In this document: positions 35,059 to 44,520 of the stretch, piece by piece
Layout of the letters: each line of letters begins with the position of its first letter
How positions within the stretch are numbered: position 1 is the first letter of the stretch
Assembly (NCBI GenBank): GCA_049515135.1
Contig: JBEKUJ010000010.1
Location: 62,001-126,000, forward strand
Length of the DNA stretch: 64,000 bases
Origin: Fen-1364 sp049515135
GTDB lineage: Bacteria > Spirochaetota > Spirochaetia > SZUA-6 > Fen-1364
Direction: 5' to 3'
The notes under the pieces: model-generated
Database searches by the model: none
The model's input: only the letters and a program-made list of their open reading frames with translations
What the model was told of the DNA's origin: nothing
Made by a program: the position numbers and the translations under genes

Positions 35059-36901
35059 CCCAACGTTTCTTGGAACTGTTCAGGACGTTCAAGGTGCGAC
35101 AATAAGTATAGCTTTGGACAAGGACACAGTATCTGGGCTGGCCTTTATTGATGGCCAAGGCTATCGAATCGGCCAGATCGGGAGCTTCGTGCGTATCCCC
35201 ATCGGTTTTACCGATCTTTTCGGAATAGTCTCCCAAATTGGAGCAGGAGCTGTTCCGGAAGCCCTAGTTAAGGCAGAACCTTATGGCTACCGATGGATGA
35301 GAGTCCAGCTTATAGGAGAAAGCCAACGCTCTTCCGAATTTAGGCGAGGTATTTCGCAATACCCCACCATCGGAGACGAGGCTCATCTAGTCACCGAACA
35401 GGATTTGACCCGCATCTACGGCAGGCCGGACGCCCCCAACTTTGTGGGAATAGGGAGTATTGCTAGTGCTGAATCCATCCCAGCCCTCATAGATATCGAC
35501 AGGTTGGTGACACGTCATTGTGCGCTTGTTGGCGCCACGGGGGCGGGTAAATCCACCACAGTGGCCAATCTGCTCTCGTCGTTGTCCGATCCAGCGCGTT
35601 ATCCCTCAGCACGCATTATTGTAATAGACATTCATGGCGAATACCATGCTGCCTTGAGTGACCGAGCGGCGATCTTCCGCGTCAACGCAGATGAAGGCAG
35701 GGGCGAAAAACCGCTGTTCGTCCCATACTGGGCTTTAAGCTTTGACGAACTGCTTCGAGTAACTCCTTTTCACGCTTTGACAGATGTCGACCGGGCAGCG
35801 CTGGTCGAAAAGGTCAAGCAGCTGAAACTTGCGTCGCTTCAGATGAGATCCCGTATCGGCGTGACACAGGACACCATGACCGTGGACACGCCTGTTCCTT
35901 TCAGCATTCACCGCTTGTGGTACGAGCTTCACCGCTATGTCTGCTCTACACATACAGCACCGAGCGCCAACCAGAGCGAAGCCACAGAGGCAATCGAGGA
36001 AGGACCCGATGGCCAACCTATCCTCGGCAACGTCATCCGGGTCGTTCCACCCAAATATCGTCCGATCACGCAAGGCGGCCCAAGTCGTATCTATCTGAGC
36101 GCTGCACCGCTAAACATAAGGCGGCAGATTCTAGCTCTTGAATCACTCTTGCGCGACACGCGATACGACTTCCTGTTTAGGCCCGGCCCTTGGTGCCCTG
36201 ATTCAGATGGACAACCGGGACAAGATCTAGATGCTCTACTGCAATCTTGGATCGGAGCCGATATGCCGATTACTATTCTCGATCTTTCTGGGGTCCCGGT
36301 GTCCATCCTGATGGATCTTGTTGGGGTACTTATGCGCCTTCTATTCGATGCGCTTTTCTGGTCGCGGTTTCGGCCAGAGGGCGGAAGGACACGGCCGCTC
36401 CTTTTTGTCCTCGAAGAAGCCCATGCCTACCTAAACGCGGGTAACGAGGGCGCTGCGTCTGTAGCTGCACGACGTATCGTCAAGGAAGGTCGGAAATATG
36501 GACTCGGCGCGATGATTGTAAGTCAGAGACCTTCGGAAATTGATCCAACTATTCTCTCCCAGTGCGGAACTCTCTTTGCCATGCGTCTGGCTAATGCCTC
36601 CGACCGGTCGCAAGTAATGGGCACGGTGAGCGATAATCTCGAGGGGCTTTTCAATATGCTTCCGACTCTTCGAACAGGGGAAGCGATAATCATCGGAGAG
36701 GCAGTCCAGTTGCCTTTGCGGGCTTTAATCGAAACACCAGCAAAAAACCGGCGTCCCGACAGCTACGACCCGAAGGTTTACGATCCGAGTTCGGCCGGTG
36801 GGTGGAACAGTCCCAGGCAGGCAGGCAATTACGCTAAGGTCGTGGAAGCTTGGCGAAGCGAAAACCCTCGAGGCGCAGACGGTCAAGAAAGTCAATCATG
36901 A
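35048..36901 (+). CDS. HerA-family DNA-translocase ATPase paired with SIR2
   Basis: 617 residues. An N-terminal HAS-barrel-like beta domain (FLGTVQDVQGATISI, GSFVRIPIGFTDLFGIVSQIG) is followed by a HerA/FtsK ATPase core: Walker A GATGAGKST at 162-170, IDIHGEYH, Walker B LFVLEEAHAYL with E456-E457, and SQRPSEIDPTILSQC with an arginine-containing strand. ATG 35048 is chosen because AGGAG precedes it inside the SIR2 gene; the frame extends to 34928 without support. Family members form hexamers and in defence systems pair with SIR2 or a nuclease. The ATGA overlap downstream couples it to the KTSC gene. Confidence 0.92.
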   Translation: MPNSPTFLGTVQDVQGATISIALDKDTVSGLAFIDGQGYRIGQIGSFVRIPIGFTDLFGIVSQIGAGAVPEALVKAEPYGYRWMRVQLIGESQRSSEFRRGISQYPTIGDEAHLVTEQDLTRIYGRPDAPNFVGIGSIASAESIPALIDIDRLVTRHCALVGATGAGKSTTVANLLSSLSDPARYPSARIIVIDIHGEYHAALSDRAAIFRVNADEGRGEKPLFVPYWALSFDELLRVTPFHALTDVDRAALVEKVKQLKLASLQMRSRIGVTQDTMTVDTPVPFSIHRLWYELHRYVCSTHTAPSANQSEATEAIEEGPDGQPILGNVIRVVPPKYRPITQGGPSRIYLSAAPLNIRRQILALESLLRDTRYDFLFRPGPWCPDSDGQPGQDLDALLQSWIGADMPITILDLSGVPVSILMDLVGVLMRLLFDALFWSRFRPEGGRTRPLLFVLEEAHAYLNAGNEGAASVAARRIVKEGRKYGLGAMIVSQRPSEIDPTILSQCGTLFAMRLANASDRSQVMGTVSDNLEGLFNMLPTLRTGEAIIIGEAVQLPLRALIETPAKNRRPDSYDPKVYDPSSAGGWNSPRQAGNYAKVVEAWRSENPRGADGQESQS

Positions 36902-37107
36902 ACAGAATACCTGTTAGTTCTAGCAACGTTGCCGAGGTTGGGTATGATCCGATCACTATGGTGCTTGAGGTCGCCTTTCAAAATGGCGGAGTCTATCAAT
37001 ACTTCGATGTCCCTGAGACGGTGTATTCGGAACTCATGCGTGCTCCATCTATCGGCAAGTTTCTATGCACAGAAGTTGAAAACAGCTATCGCTATTCAAA
37101 ACTGTGA
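36898..37107 (+). CDS. KTSC-domain small protein
   Basis: 69 residues, all KTSC domain: RIPVSSSNVAEVGYD, a beta-rich middle (LEVAFQNGGVYQYFDVPE), YSELMRAPSIGKF and a YRYSKL end. KTSC domains occur alone or at the ends of DNA- and RNA-linked enzymes and are thought to bind nucleic acid or a partner; function is poorly known. The ATG at 36898 overlaps the herA stop (ATGA), so it is translationally coupled to the SIR2-HerA pair and may be a third component. Confidence 0.85.
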   Translation: MNRIPVSSSNVAEVGYDPITMVLEVAFQNGGVYQYFDVPETVYSELMRAPSIGKFLCTEVENSYRYSKL

Positions 37108-37436
37108 ATTTCCGCCGTGCCTTTGAGACTAGAGCTAATCAGGTGTGATCGAGGCGTCCTCACCTTTTCCCGCAAGCTGCCATGTTGCTTCCTACGCTGA
37201 CTTGGCAGAGGTTCGGCCTCTGTAGCTATTGAAAAATCCGGGATCGTCTCCCCGTAAGGACCTAGTGCACCATAGCTGGAAGTCAAATCTGATATGAAGT
37301 GACCCGTCAAGCCTAGCCCGTCTTCTTCGTTCTATCTTTCTTTTTCTCCTATGGGTGGGGCATTGCGAGCAAAGGTCGAAGCGGCTTTCGACGACGGTTG
37401 ATCACTCTGATGCTATGAAAGCGCTGCGCCTCACTA

Positions 37437-37459
37437 CCTCACCATGTATCATGGTGAGG
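37437..37459. repeat. perfect 10-bp palindrome upstream of the broken IS110 transposase
   Basis: CCTCACCATG-TAT-CATGGTGAGG. It sits 35 bases before the transposase ATG. It could be a subterminal IS110-family hairpin or an operator of the transposase. Confidence 0.6.
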
Positions 37460-37493
37460 CGAACGAGACTCTCTACGAGAGGAGGCGCAGCAG

Positions 37494-38545
37494 ATGGAGT
37501 ATATCGCACTGGACGCTCACAGGAACTACAGCTTCGCGTCAATCGAAAGTGCCGACGGGCGTAGGCGAAGGGAGGCGCGTGTCGAGCACGAGCCAGGATC
37601 GATTCACCGATTCCTGGAGCAGTTCGAGCACGGATCCCCGGTAGCCGTGGAGACGGTGGGCAATTGGTACTGGATTGTCCAGGAGATCGAACAGGCGGGC
37701 ATGGTGCCGAAACTGGTCCATGCGCGTCGTGCCAAGATGATGCTGGCCTCGGTGAACAAGACCGATCGACTGGATGCTCGAGGGATGAACCGCCTGCAGC
37801 GGTGCGGTACCTTGCCCGAAGTCTGGATTCCTTCCGCGGAGCTGCGCGATCAGCGAGAGTTGTTCCGTGCCCGGATGGTTTTCACGCAGCAACGTACGCG
37901 GCTGAAGAATCGTATCCACGCCACGCTGGCCAGTACGCGTTGCGGATTGTCGAGTCGAGCGACGCGTTCAACCGGAAAGGCCGCAGGGAGCTGCTGGGGT
38001 GCCTGGGGAGGCTTCCGCCGCACACCCGCTACGCGGCAGAGCGCGTGCTGGAACAGCTGGACGCGGTATCGGCGCAGATCGCGGCGTTGGAGGCACGGAT
38101 GCGGGAGGTCTTTGCGCGGAACCCTAAGATTGACTACCTGGTGAGCCTGCCGGGCGTCGGCTTCATCCTTGCGGTGGTCATCCTCAGCGAGATCGGTGAT
38201 GTTACGCGGTTCGTGTCAGCTGCCCACTTCACCTCCTACGCGGGCACTGCTCCGCGCGTCAACGCCAGTGGGGGAAAGATCCGTCTGGGACAGATGCGAT
38301 CCGATGTCAACCGCTACCTGAAGTGGGCATTTGTGGAGGCAGCGAACGCGATCGCGCTGAATCACCGCCGTTGGCCCAACCGTCATGTCAGCCGACTGTA
38401 CGAGCGGGTTCGGAGTCGCCGAGGTCATCAAACCGCCATCGGCGCGGTCGCTCGGCACCTTGCCGAGTCAACCTACTGGATGCTGAGCCGTGAGGAGGCA
38501 TACCGCGAGCCGAAGGAAGGCACGATTTCGTCCACGGGGAGGTAA
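37494..38545 (+). pseudogene. IS110-family (DEDD) transposase, frameshifted
   Basis: The first part (37494 to about 37930) encodes the DEDD domain: YIALDAH, VAVETVGNWYW and NKTDRLDA. The second part, in another frame, encodes the transposase IS116/IS110 C-terminal domain (LPGVGFILAVVILSEIGDV, YAGTAPRVNASGGKIRLGQM). The switch lies near 37926-37932; one missing base restores a single frame. IS110 elements do not usually use programmed frameshifting, so it is probably inactive. GGAGG precedes the ATG. Confidence 0.85.
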
Positions 38546-38944
38546 GCGCGGGAATATCATGAGCTCCTGGAAGCTCGAAGTCTGATCGCGACACCTCCTC
38601 GGGACATCATCATGCCGCGATGACGGCGAAGATATGAATCCGACGAAACGGCCGTGGATTGAACGAGGGGTCACAAGCGTGGATGAAAGGAAAGGAAACA
38701 AAGAAGAGGAAAGACACGGTTGACGGTGCAGCGCTTTCAGATATGATATTCGCGGATCGAGCGTGACCGCTCGCCTGCATAATCGTGATCCGTCGGGAGC
38801 TGCCTCTGACTAGAAACGCGGGTCCGGTCGATGTCGACTTGTCGCATAGATTTTACGAGGATTCTCCTTTCCGCGTGCCGTACGACCTCTGCTCGCAATG
38901 CCAGACCTCCATCGTGGTTTTTGACCCCCGCGGACGATGTCACG
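38546..38944. other. non-coding stretch between the two IS110 transposase genes
   Basis: 399 bp. No gene is supported. It probably holds the ends of the two IS110-family elements, which lack obvious terminal inverted repeats and are therefore hard to delimit by eye. Confidence 0.4.
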
Positions 38945-40093
38945 CTATGCTGCTCCCATTGCCTTCTGCCCCTGAGTACGCTCTACGCTCACCCCGATGG
39001 CCCAGATGAAACCCAGCATCTCGCGGGCTACCGCTGTCACCACTTCCTGTTTCGTCTTTCCTTTGCCCAGCAGGTGCACATAACGACGATGCAGGCGGTA
39101 GCGAGCCTTCGATGCAATTTCCTGTACTTCGGCACTCAGGCCTTCCTGGCGCTTGCGCATGACGTGGCTGAGTACTGGTTTGTAGCGTTGCGACCACGCT
39201 GCTTCAACGATAACGCGACGCACATGGGCGTTGCCCGTCTTGGTAATCGCCCCACGCCGAGTCTTGCCGCCACTGGAGTGCTCGCTGGATACAGTCCCGC
39301 TGTATCCCATGAGCTGGCGAGGGTGCTCAAAACGCGACAGCGTGCCTACTTCGGCCACGATCGTCACGGCCCCGACTTTGGCCACGCCGCGCAGCGCCTG
39401 CAGCGCTTGGATGAGCTCACGCATACTCTCAGGCGCTTGCTCGACTGCCTCGTCAATCGCCTTTTCCAGCCGGTCGATGCGTAAGCCAGCATGCTCCACC
39501 TCGTTCAGGTAGTCCTCCAGAGTCACCTGTTGGGAGCGCTGGTCGAAGGACACCTTCCCTTTGATCCACTCAAAGTAGTTTTTCCCCCAGGGGCGCATTT
39601 GCTGCGGGGGGCGTTTCCCATGCCGCAGAAGATATTTGCCCAGCCGATGACGAGCCCGCAACTGGTCTTGTTTGGCAGCTTCCCGTGCGCGTACCAGGTC
39701 GCGCAGTGCCTCGTGAGCAGCATCGGGCACCCACACCGGCGTCAACTCCCCCGCCCGGAAACTGCAGGCCAACCGTTGGGCATCCCGCCGGTCGGTCTTC
39801 ACTCGGTCCCCGGCTTTGGTCGGGACCAACGTAGGGGCAATCACCACACAGGGAATCCCCAACTTCGTCAATTGCCAGTACAGCGTGTAGCCCGTCGGTC
39901 CGGCCTCATAGCAAGCGGCCCACGTTCCTCCCTCCGTGAGTTTCTTGGCGAGCTTTCGAACGCCTTCTTCTCGATTAGGGATGGTCCCCAAGTCGCGGAC
40001 TACTGCTTCTCTTTCTGCCACTGCAGCCGAGATGGTATCCGCATGGACGTCAAGCCCTACAAAACGCCGCACTCCTGTGATAGCCTTCTTCAC
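38945..40093 (-). CDS. IS110-family transposase (intact)
   Basis: 382 residues with the full family layout: N-terminal DEDD RNase H-like domain (VGLDVHADTIS, CYEAGPTGYTLYW, KTDRRDAQRL), a coiled-coil middle and the C-terminal IS116/IS110 domain (LRGVAKVGAVTIVAEVG, YSGTVSSEHSSGGKTRRGAITKTGN, RVIVEAAW). GTG start at 40093 has GGAGG upstream. It is not the same element as the frameshifted IS110 copy to its left. The frame is intact, so it may be active. Confidence 0.92.
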   Translation of the reverse strand: MKKAITGVRRFVGLDVHADTISAAVAEREAVVRDLGTIPNREEGVRKLAKKLTEGGTWAACYEAGPTGYTLYWQLTKLGIPCVVIAPTLVPTKAGDRVKTDRRDAQRLACSFRAGELTPVWVPDAAHEALRDLVRAREAAKQDQLRARHRLGKYLLRHGKRPPQQMRPWGKNYFEWIKGKVSFDQRSQQVTLEDYLNEVEHAGLRIDRLEKAIDEAVEQAPESMRELIQALQALRGVAKVGAVTIVAEVGTLSRFEHPRQLMGYSGTVSSEHSSGGKTRRGAITKTGNAHVRRVIVEAAWSQRYKPVLSHVMRKRQEGLSAEVQEIASKARYRLHRRYVHLLGKGKTKQEVVTAVAREMLGFIWAIGVSVERTQGQKAMGAA

Positions 40094-41175
40094 GACCGCC
40101 TCCTTCGCATGTAGCTCTGCGCCACTTTCATCCGATCGCAGCGCAATCTACGATACTACGACCGGGGCGGTCACTTCATATTGACTAGAGAGAAGAGCCG
40201 CTCCCTACTCTATCGCTGAAGATTCTGCTCGTTGATGATAACCAGCGATTCTTGACACGGCCGGGTGCCTGCGCCGCGCGCTGCCGACATAGCGCGGAAC
40301 GACGCGAACAGGACTGGCCTATTTCTTTGCTTTCGCCTTCAGCGCGGATTCCTTGAACATCTTGCTGAACGTGAACCGGGGGCACCTTCGTCGCTGGCCT
40401 AGCCGGGATCAGTCTCGTGTCTCTTCCTCTGCGCCTTGCGCGTAGATTGAACAGGCGCTCCCTTGATCGGTGCTGACTCCATCGCCGGGCAGGTCGGCTC
40501 GCACGCCGTTCGCCCAGTAGCGACAACACTTGCCGTACCGTTGTTGTACTGCCCTGCGGCATGGATCGTGCTACCCGAGGCAGACCTGACATACCCTGGC
40601 GCTTTCGCTCTTTATCAGAAAGCCTAGCCCGAACACAGTAGCGGGCCGTGTCCCTTCAGAGGCTCACGACAGGGTAAGGGGTGGGATCGATTACCTAGTG
40701 CTTCCCACTCTTCCGAAGGCCCGCCACCAGCGTCGCGCGACACAAAGCTCTCTCCCTTGACTTGATGCCCGGAGGCAGTAAGATGGATGCGGGAATGAAA
40801 TGTGCCAAATTAGGAAGAAATCGAGAGTGACATGTTGTAACGTAGTTTTGAGCAGAATGACCTCATCGGAACGGCATCCCAAAGATACTTTCCCTGGTTT
40901 TTCCTGCGCCTGTGTCGTGCTGCCTTTCCTATGATTGTTTGTCTGAAGGTGAACATCAAAACCCAATCACAACCTACTGGCCAGTTGCAGTGGCCGGTCT
41001 ATGCTGATTCAGATGTCGAAAACGGAAATACGGGCTACTTAAGCGACTGGGAACCAGCAATCTCAGCTAACAACAAGACGGACATTCCCGGGAAGCTCAG
41101 CGTAGCGTGTATTAGCTCGGAATGTCACTTAGTGATCGATCAGCCTGTCACCTCCACTCATGGGCATTTCCCCGT
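40094..41175. other. 1.1-kb stretch without a convincing gene
   Basis: The only long open frames are arginine-rich and unsupported (for example one of 135 codons on the minus strand from 40592). Nothing resembles a known family. It may be scar sequence from earlier insertions. Confidence 0.45.
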
Positions 41176-41811
41176 ATGACAAAGAAAGGAACCCCTCCAA
41201 GGTCAAGCAGTCTACGTATCGAAGAAATGGGCCGTCCGCTTGTCATTGGACTTGCATTTGGCTCCGTACTTCTCGCCACATTTTTGTGCCTCGTTGGTAT
41301 TTTTCGGCCAAGCGCAATCCAAGATCCAATCGCCCGGTTCTTGCTTTGCCTGCTTGTGGCTTTCTTATTTTCAGTATTTGTTTCCGTTCTCTTTCCTAAT
41401 GTGAACTATAAGCTAAATTTGGGGAAATTTGGCATTCCGATCGTTTTGGTAGGTCCTGCAGCATTATGGATAGCCCTATTTCTACTCTTGTTATATAAGC
41501 TGCCCTCTGAAAGTGTTGGTGGAATAGACTTTGCTCCGGCTTACGGCAGTGAACGACTGCAATACAATGCCACTTGGGTCCTTGACTGGAAACCGGCAAC
41601 TCCTATCTACTACAAGCTCCAATCGGATAACATTAACGAGAGCACCGGTGGCACGCTTGAGGGATTTTACGTACGATTCGACGAAAAGCATGATACCTAT
41701 GAAGCTGAAATCGGCGTGGGACCTGCCCGTCAATACATCACAGCTCGGTACAGGGTAATCTTCAGACGGAATGCTTCTACGTATGAATTAGAGAGAATAC
41801 CCGGACAATGA
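41176..41811 (+). CDS. membrane protein of unknown function
   Basis: 211 residues. Three hydrophobic segments fill the first half (LVIGLAFGSVLLATFLCLVG, FLLCLLVAFLFSVFVSVLF, IPIVLVGPAALWIALFLLLLY); the second half (about 90 residues) is polar, beta-rich and presumably outside the membrane. I recognise no family. ATG 41176 is chosen as the first start after a non-coding lead; no strong ribosome binding site is seen. It overlaps the next gene by four bases, so the two form a pair. Confidence 0.6.
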   Translation: MTKKGTPPRSSSLRIEEMGRPLVIGLAFGSVLLATFLCLVGIFRPSAIQDPIARFLLCLLVAFLFSVFVSVLFPNVNYKLNLGKFGIPIVLVGPAALWIALFLLLLYKLPSESVGGIDFAPAYGSERLQYNATWVLDWKPATPIYYKLQSDNINESTGGTLEGFYVRFDEKHDTYEAEIGVGPARQYITARYRVIFRRNASTYELERIPGQ

Positions 41812-42788
41812 GCATATTGAGCCGGTCTTTCCTCATCGCTGTCGCTTGTTTCCTTTTGTTTGTTCATAGTGTCCTTTCTGACGGCACTTCAATGGACTTG
41901 CGCCCAGATGGTCGCGTCATCGCCGGCTCCCGAATCTCCTATCTACTAGGACTTGTTAAGTACAACGGTGGCGAACTTAGAATGAGGACAAAAGAGTTAC
42001 CAGCTTTGGTGATCAGCGATCGCTTGCGCAACATGCTGCTTAACAGCAACGTCATCGCAATACTCGTTCCTTCAACTATGACGGAAGATAAGTTCAGAGT
42101 TGGTCTCCTCATTGGAGCGGAAACCCTCCCTACCGATTTGGAGGTGGACGCTAACGACTTCAATTGTCTGCGCTGGTATGCGACAAATAACTATTTCACT
42201 ACTGTTGAGAGTATTTTTGATGAAATGAATCGGGCATTCTTTGCTGGTAATAATAAAGAACTCACAAGCAAGGCCGATAAGCTTACAGTCTTTCTTAGCC
42301 AACCCAATAAGGATAGGGAATGGGGCCAAATCTTCGCCGGATACGTCCTGTCGGATTTCGCAGACACATCGGAGTTTCCCCAGTTTTCTGGCTTCGTAAA
42401 TATGTTTAGAGCTCAAGCGGAGCGCTCTCTCGATCCTGTAGTCGCAGAGAGCATAAAAGAGAATGTATTGCCTTTGGGGATTCCCGTCAGGGTTGATTGG
42501 TCACCTTATAGAAAGAACCCCTTAATAGTGGGCCAACTTTCAGCCGTCCGAAAATCCGACATAACGATACAGCCAAGCACCTCTAGCACTCCCGCGTACT
42601 TCAAGATATGGTACGGAAGCTCGCTGGTTGTCACCGCTGAAAAACCAGGGGTCCCATTCAACGTAAGTGGTACGTTTCAGAGCTGGGATAGCGCACTGGA
42701 ATATTGGAAAAAAACTAATCCAAATCTGGACTGGTTATCGGTGATCCCAGAAGGCACCCCCTCGGGCTTCAAACAATACCTGAAGTAA
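41808..42788 (+). CDS. secreted protein of unknown function
   Basis: 326 residues. A Sec signal peptide (SFLIAVACFLLFVHSVLS) is followed by a mixed alpha-beta protein without motifs I recognise. It is translationally coupled (ATGA overlap) to the membrane protein before it, suggesting an envelope-located two-protein module. Both genes are A+T-richer than the chromosomal genes and are flanked by insertion sequences, which points to transfer. No function can be given. Confidence 0.62.
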   Translation: MSILSRSFLIAVACFLLFVHSVLSDGTSMDLRPDGRVIAGSRISYLLGLVKYNGGELRMRTKELPALVISDRLRNMLLNSNVIAILVPSTMTEDKFRVGLLIGAETLPTDLEVDANDFNCLRWYATNNYFTTVESIFDEMNRAFFAGNNKELTSKADKLTVFLSQPNKDREWGQIFAGYVLSDFADTSEFPQFSGFVNMFRAQAERSLDPVVAESIKENVLPLGIPVRVDWSPYRKNPLIVGQLSAVRKSDITIQPSTSSTPAYFKIWYGSSLVVTAEKPGVPFNVSGTFQSWDSALEYWKKTNPNLDWLSVIPEGTPSGFKQYLK

Positions 42789-42955
42789 GTGTGCCTTAGG
42801 GGCATGAGCTGAGGCTTGATTGAATACTCCCAGTCTGGCCTGATTGATGCCCGGACAGGACTTCGCCGAATCGCAGCTACCTTTGGCGGTCGCAATGTTG
42901 CATATTATCTGACACGCCTCGGCAACTGGAAAGCGTCAAGATCCGCCGTGGATGA

Positions 42956-42963
42956 TAAGTCGC
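42956..42963. repeat. left target-site duplication of the IS256-family element
   Basis: TAAGTCGC, identical to 44314-44321 on the other side of the element. Confidence 0.8.
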
Positions 42964-44313
42964 GATCATGTCCAGAGAGGTTCGCAATTTCGTTTGAGGG
43001 AGGCCATCGCCACTCCAGAATCACGCCGCGATCCTCAGTCGCGCTCGACACCGTTCTATGAGCTCGGACCGAATATAGCTCCTTGCCACGGCCCACTCCT
43101 CTGAGTACTCGATTAGGTAGGCCGTCACCAGTCGTACATAAGAGTCACTGCTGGGAAAAATGCCCACCACTCGACTTCGTCGGCGCACCTCTTCATGAAG
43201 GCGTTCTTGCATGTTGGTGGAAGAGATCTTCCTTCCGTCTAGCTCTTCAAAGGCATAGAACTGCAGGGAGTCCTCCAGCCCTTGACGCAGGGTCTCTACA
43301 GTCAGCGGGTGACTCTCGCGGAACTCCGCGATGAACAGCCGAGCCATTCGAATCGCCGAGCGGCGGTCGGGTTGTTGCCAGATCTGCTTCAGCTTGGCCG
43401 CCACCCGTGCCTTCTCCCGCTGCCCCACGGTCCCCAGAATGTTTCTGATGAAATGAATCCGACACCGCTGCCAGCTGGAACCCAGGAAACATTTCTTCAC
43501 CGCCGCTTGGATGCCCAAGTGGGCGTCGGAGACCACCAGCCACACCCGCTTCAGCCCGCGAGCCTTCAGACCCTCAAACACTCGGGTGTAGGTGGCCTCC
43601 GTCTCGCTCTCCATGGGTTCCACCGCAAGGATTTCCCGCGTTCCACCGCGGTTTATGGCCGTCACCACAAGCGCTGCCGCACTGATCACCCGACCGTCCA
43701 TGCGGATCTTCTCGTACAGTGCATCCACCCAGACCACGGGGTACTCTTCGTCCAACGCTCGGCTGCGGAAGGCCTCCACCTGCTCATCCAGCCCCCGGGT
43801 GATCTCCGAGACCTGGCTGGCCGACATACCTTCGATTCCCAGGGCTTTGGCCAGGCGCTCCACCTTGCGGGTGGACACTCCGTTGACGAAGGCCTCCTGG
43901 ATCACGTGCAGCAGTGCCTGCTCGCTTCTTTTGCGCTCAACGACGAAAAAGGGCACATATCCGCCGTTCCTCAGTTTGGGTACGCAGAGGTAGGTGGTTC
44001 CCAATCGTGTGTCGAACCTGCGCCAACGGTAGCCTGAGAAATGAGTCCTACGCTCGGTGGAGTGTCTGCCCTTCTCGGCTCCGACTCGGGCCTCGGCTTC
44101 GACCTGCATTAGTTGTTGAGTCATCCATTCCAGCATGGACAGCAACGGATCCGCCTCTCCCACGAACTGCAATAGCAACGACTTGAACAGGGTGCTAAGA
44201 TTTCGCTTGGCCATCGTCTCCCTCCGCTATGATTTGGTTTGGCGACCTAATCATTTTGGAGTGTGCGATGGCCTCCTTTCAATCCGAAATTGCGAACCTC
44301 AGACTACACGATC
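42964..44313 (-). mobile_element. IS256-family insertion sequence, 1350 bp
   Basis: Imperfect terminal inverted repeats of about 58-60 bp run inwards from 42964 (GATCATGT, GAGGTTCGCAATTTCG, GGAGGCCATCGC, CACTCCAGAAT) and from 44313 on the other strand (GATCGTGT, GAGGTTCGCAATTTCG, GGAGGCCATCGC, CACTCCAAAAT). They flank one mutator-type transposase. An exact 8-bp duplication, TAAGTCGC, borders the element, which is the expected size for the family and indicates a fairly recent insertion. Confidence 0.85.
43021..44214 (-). CDS. IS256-family (mutator) transposase
   Basis: 397 residues with the DDE motifs of the mutator family: VVWVDALYEKIR (first D), VVSDAHLGIQAAVKKCF (second D) with the following RCRIHFIRNIL, and the C-terminal glutamate in the STNMQERLHEEVRRRSRVVGIFPS block. 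The ATG at 44214 has a GGAGGGA site. Its 3' end reaches into the left terminal repeat, as is usual. It appears intact. Confidence 0.95.
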   Translation of the reverse strand: MAKRNLSTLFKSLLLQFVGEADPLLSMLEWMTQQLMQVEAEARVGAEKGRHSTERRTHFSGYRWRRFDTRLGTTYLCVPKLRNGGYVPFFVVERKRSEQALLHVIQEAFVNGVSTRKVERLAKALGIEGMSASQVSEITRGLDEQVEAFRSRALDEEYPVVWVDALYEKIRMDGRVISAAALVVTAINRGGTREILAVEPMESETEATYTRVFEGLKARGLKRVWLVVSDAHLGIQAAVKKCFLGSSWQRCRIHFIRNILGTVGQREKARVAAKLKQIWQQPDRRSAIRMARLFIAEFRESHPLTVETLRQGLEDSLQFYAFEELDGRKISSTNMQERLHEEVRRRSRVVGIFPSSDSYVRLVTAYLIEYSEEWAVARSYIRSELIERCRARLRIAA

Positions 44314-44321
44314 TAAGTCGC
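44314..44321. repeat. right target-site duplication of the IS256-family element
   Basis: TAAGTCGC, identical to 42956-42963. Confidence 0.8.
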
Positions 44322-44372
44322 AAAAAGTGACACGGGCGGCCACGTGAAAGACTTTCGGCAGCCTTTGCTGTC

Positions 44373-44379
44373 ACCTCCG
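44373..44379. repeat. left target-site duplication of the IS21-family transposon
   Basis: ACCTCCG immediately before the TGTC end; the same 7 bases follow the other end at 49289-49295. Confidence 0.8.
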
Positions 44380-44520
44380 TGTCCGGGGTCATATAGATTC
44401 CCCAGATAGTGGGTAACCAGGGTCACCTGGATTCCCCACCCTTCAAGCATCCAGGGTCACCTAAATTCCCCACCCCGCGGGTAGCGGATACGCTGTCCCC
44501 CGAGGGAGGGGATAGCGGAG

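Noticed and set aside
38831..39484. 217-codon plus-strand frame over the IS110 transposase
   Set aside because: Mostly antisense to an intact, well-conserved transposase.
40185..40592. 135-codon arginine-rich minus-strand frame
   Set aside because: Biased composition and no recognisable motif; not enough to call a gene.
43282..44037. 251-codon plus-strand frame inside the IS256-family element
   Set aside because: Antisense shadow of the mutator transposase.
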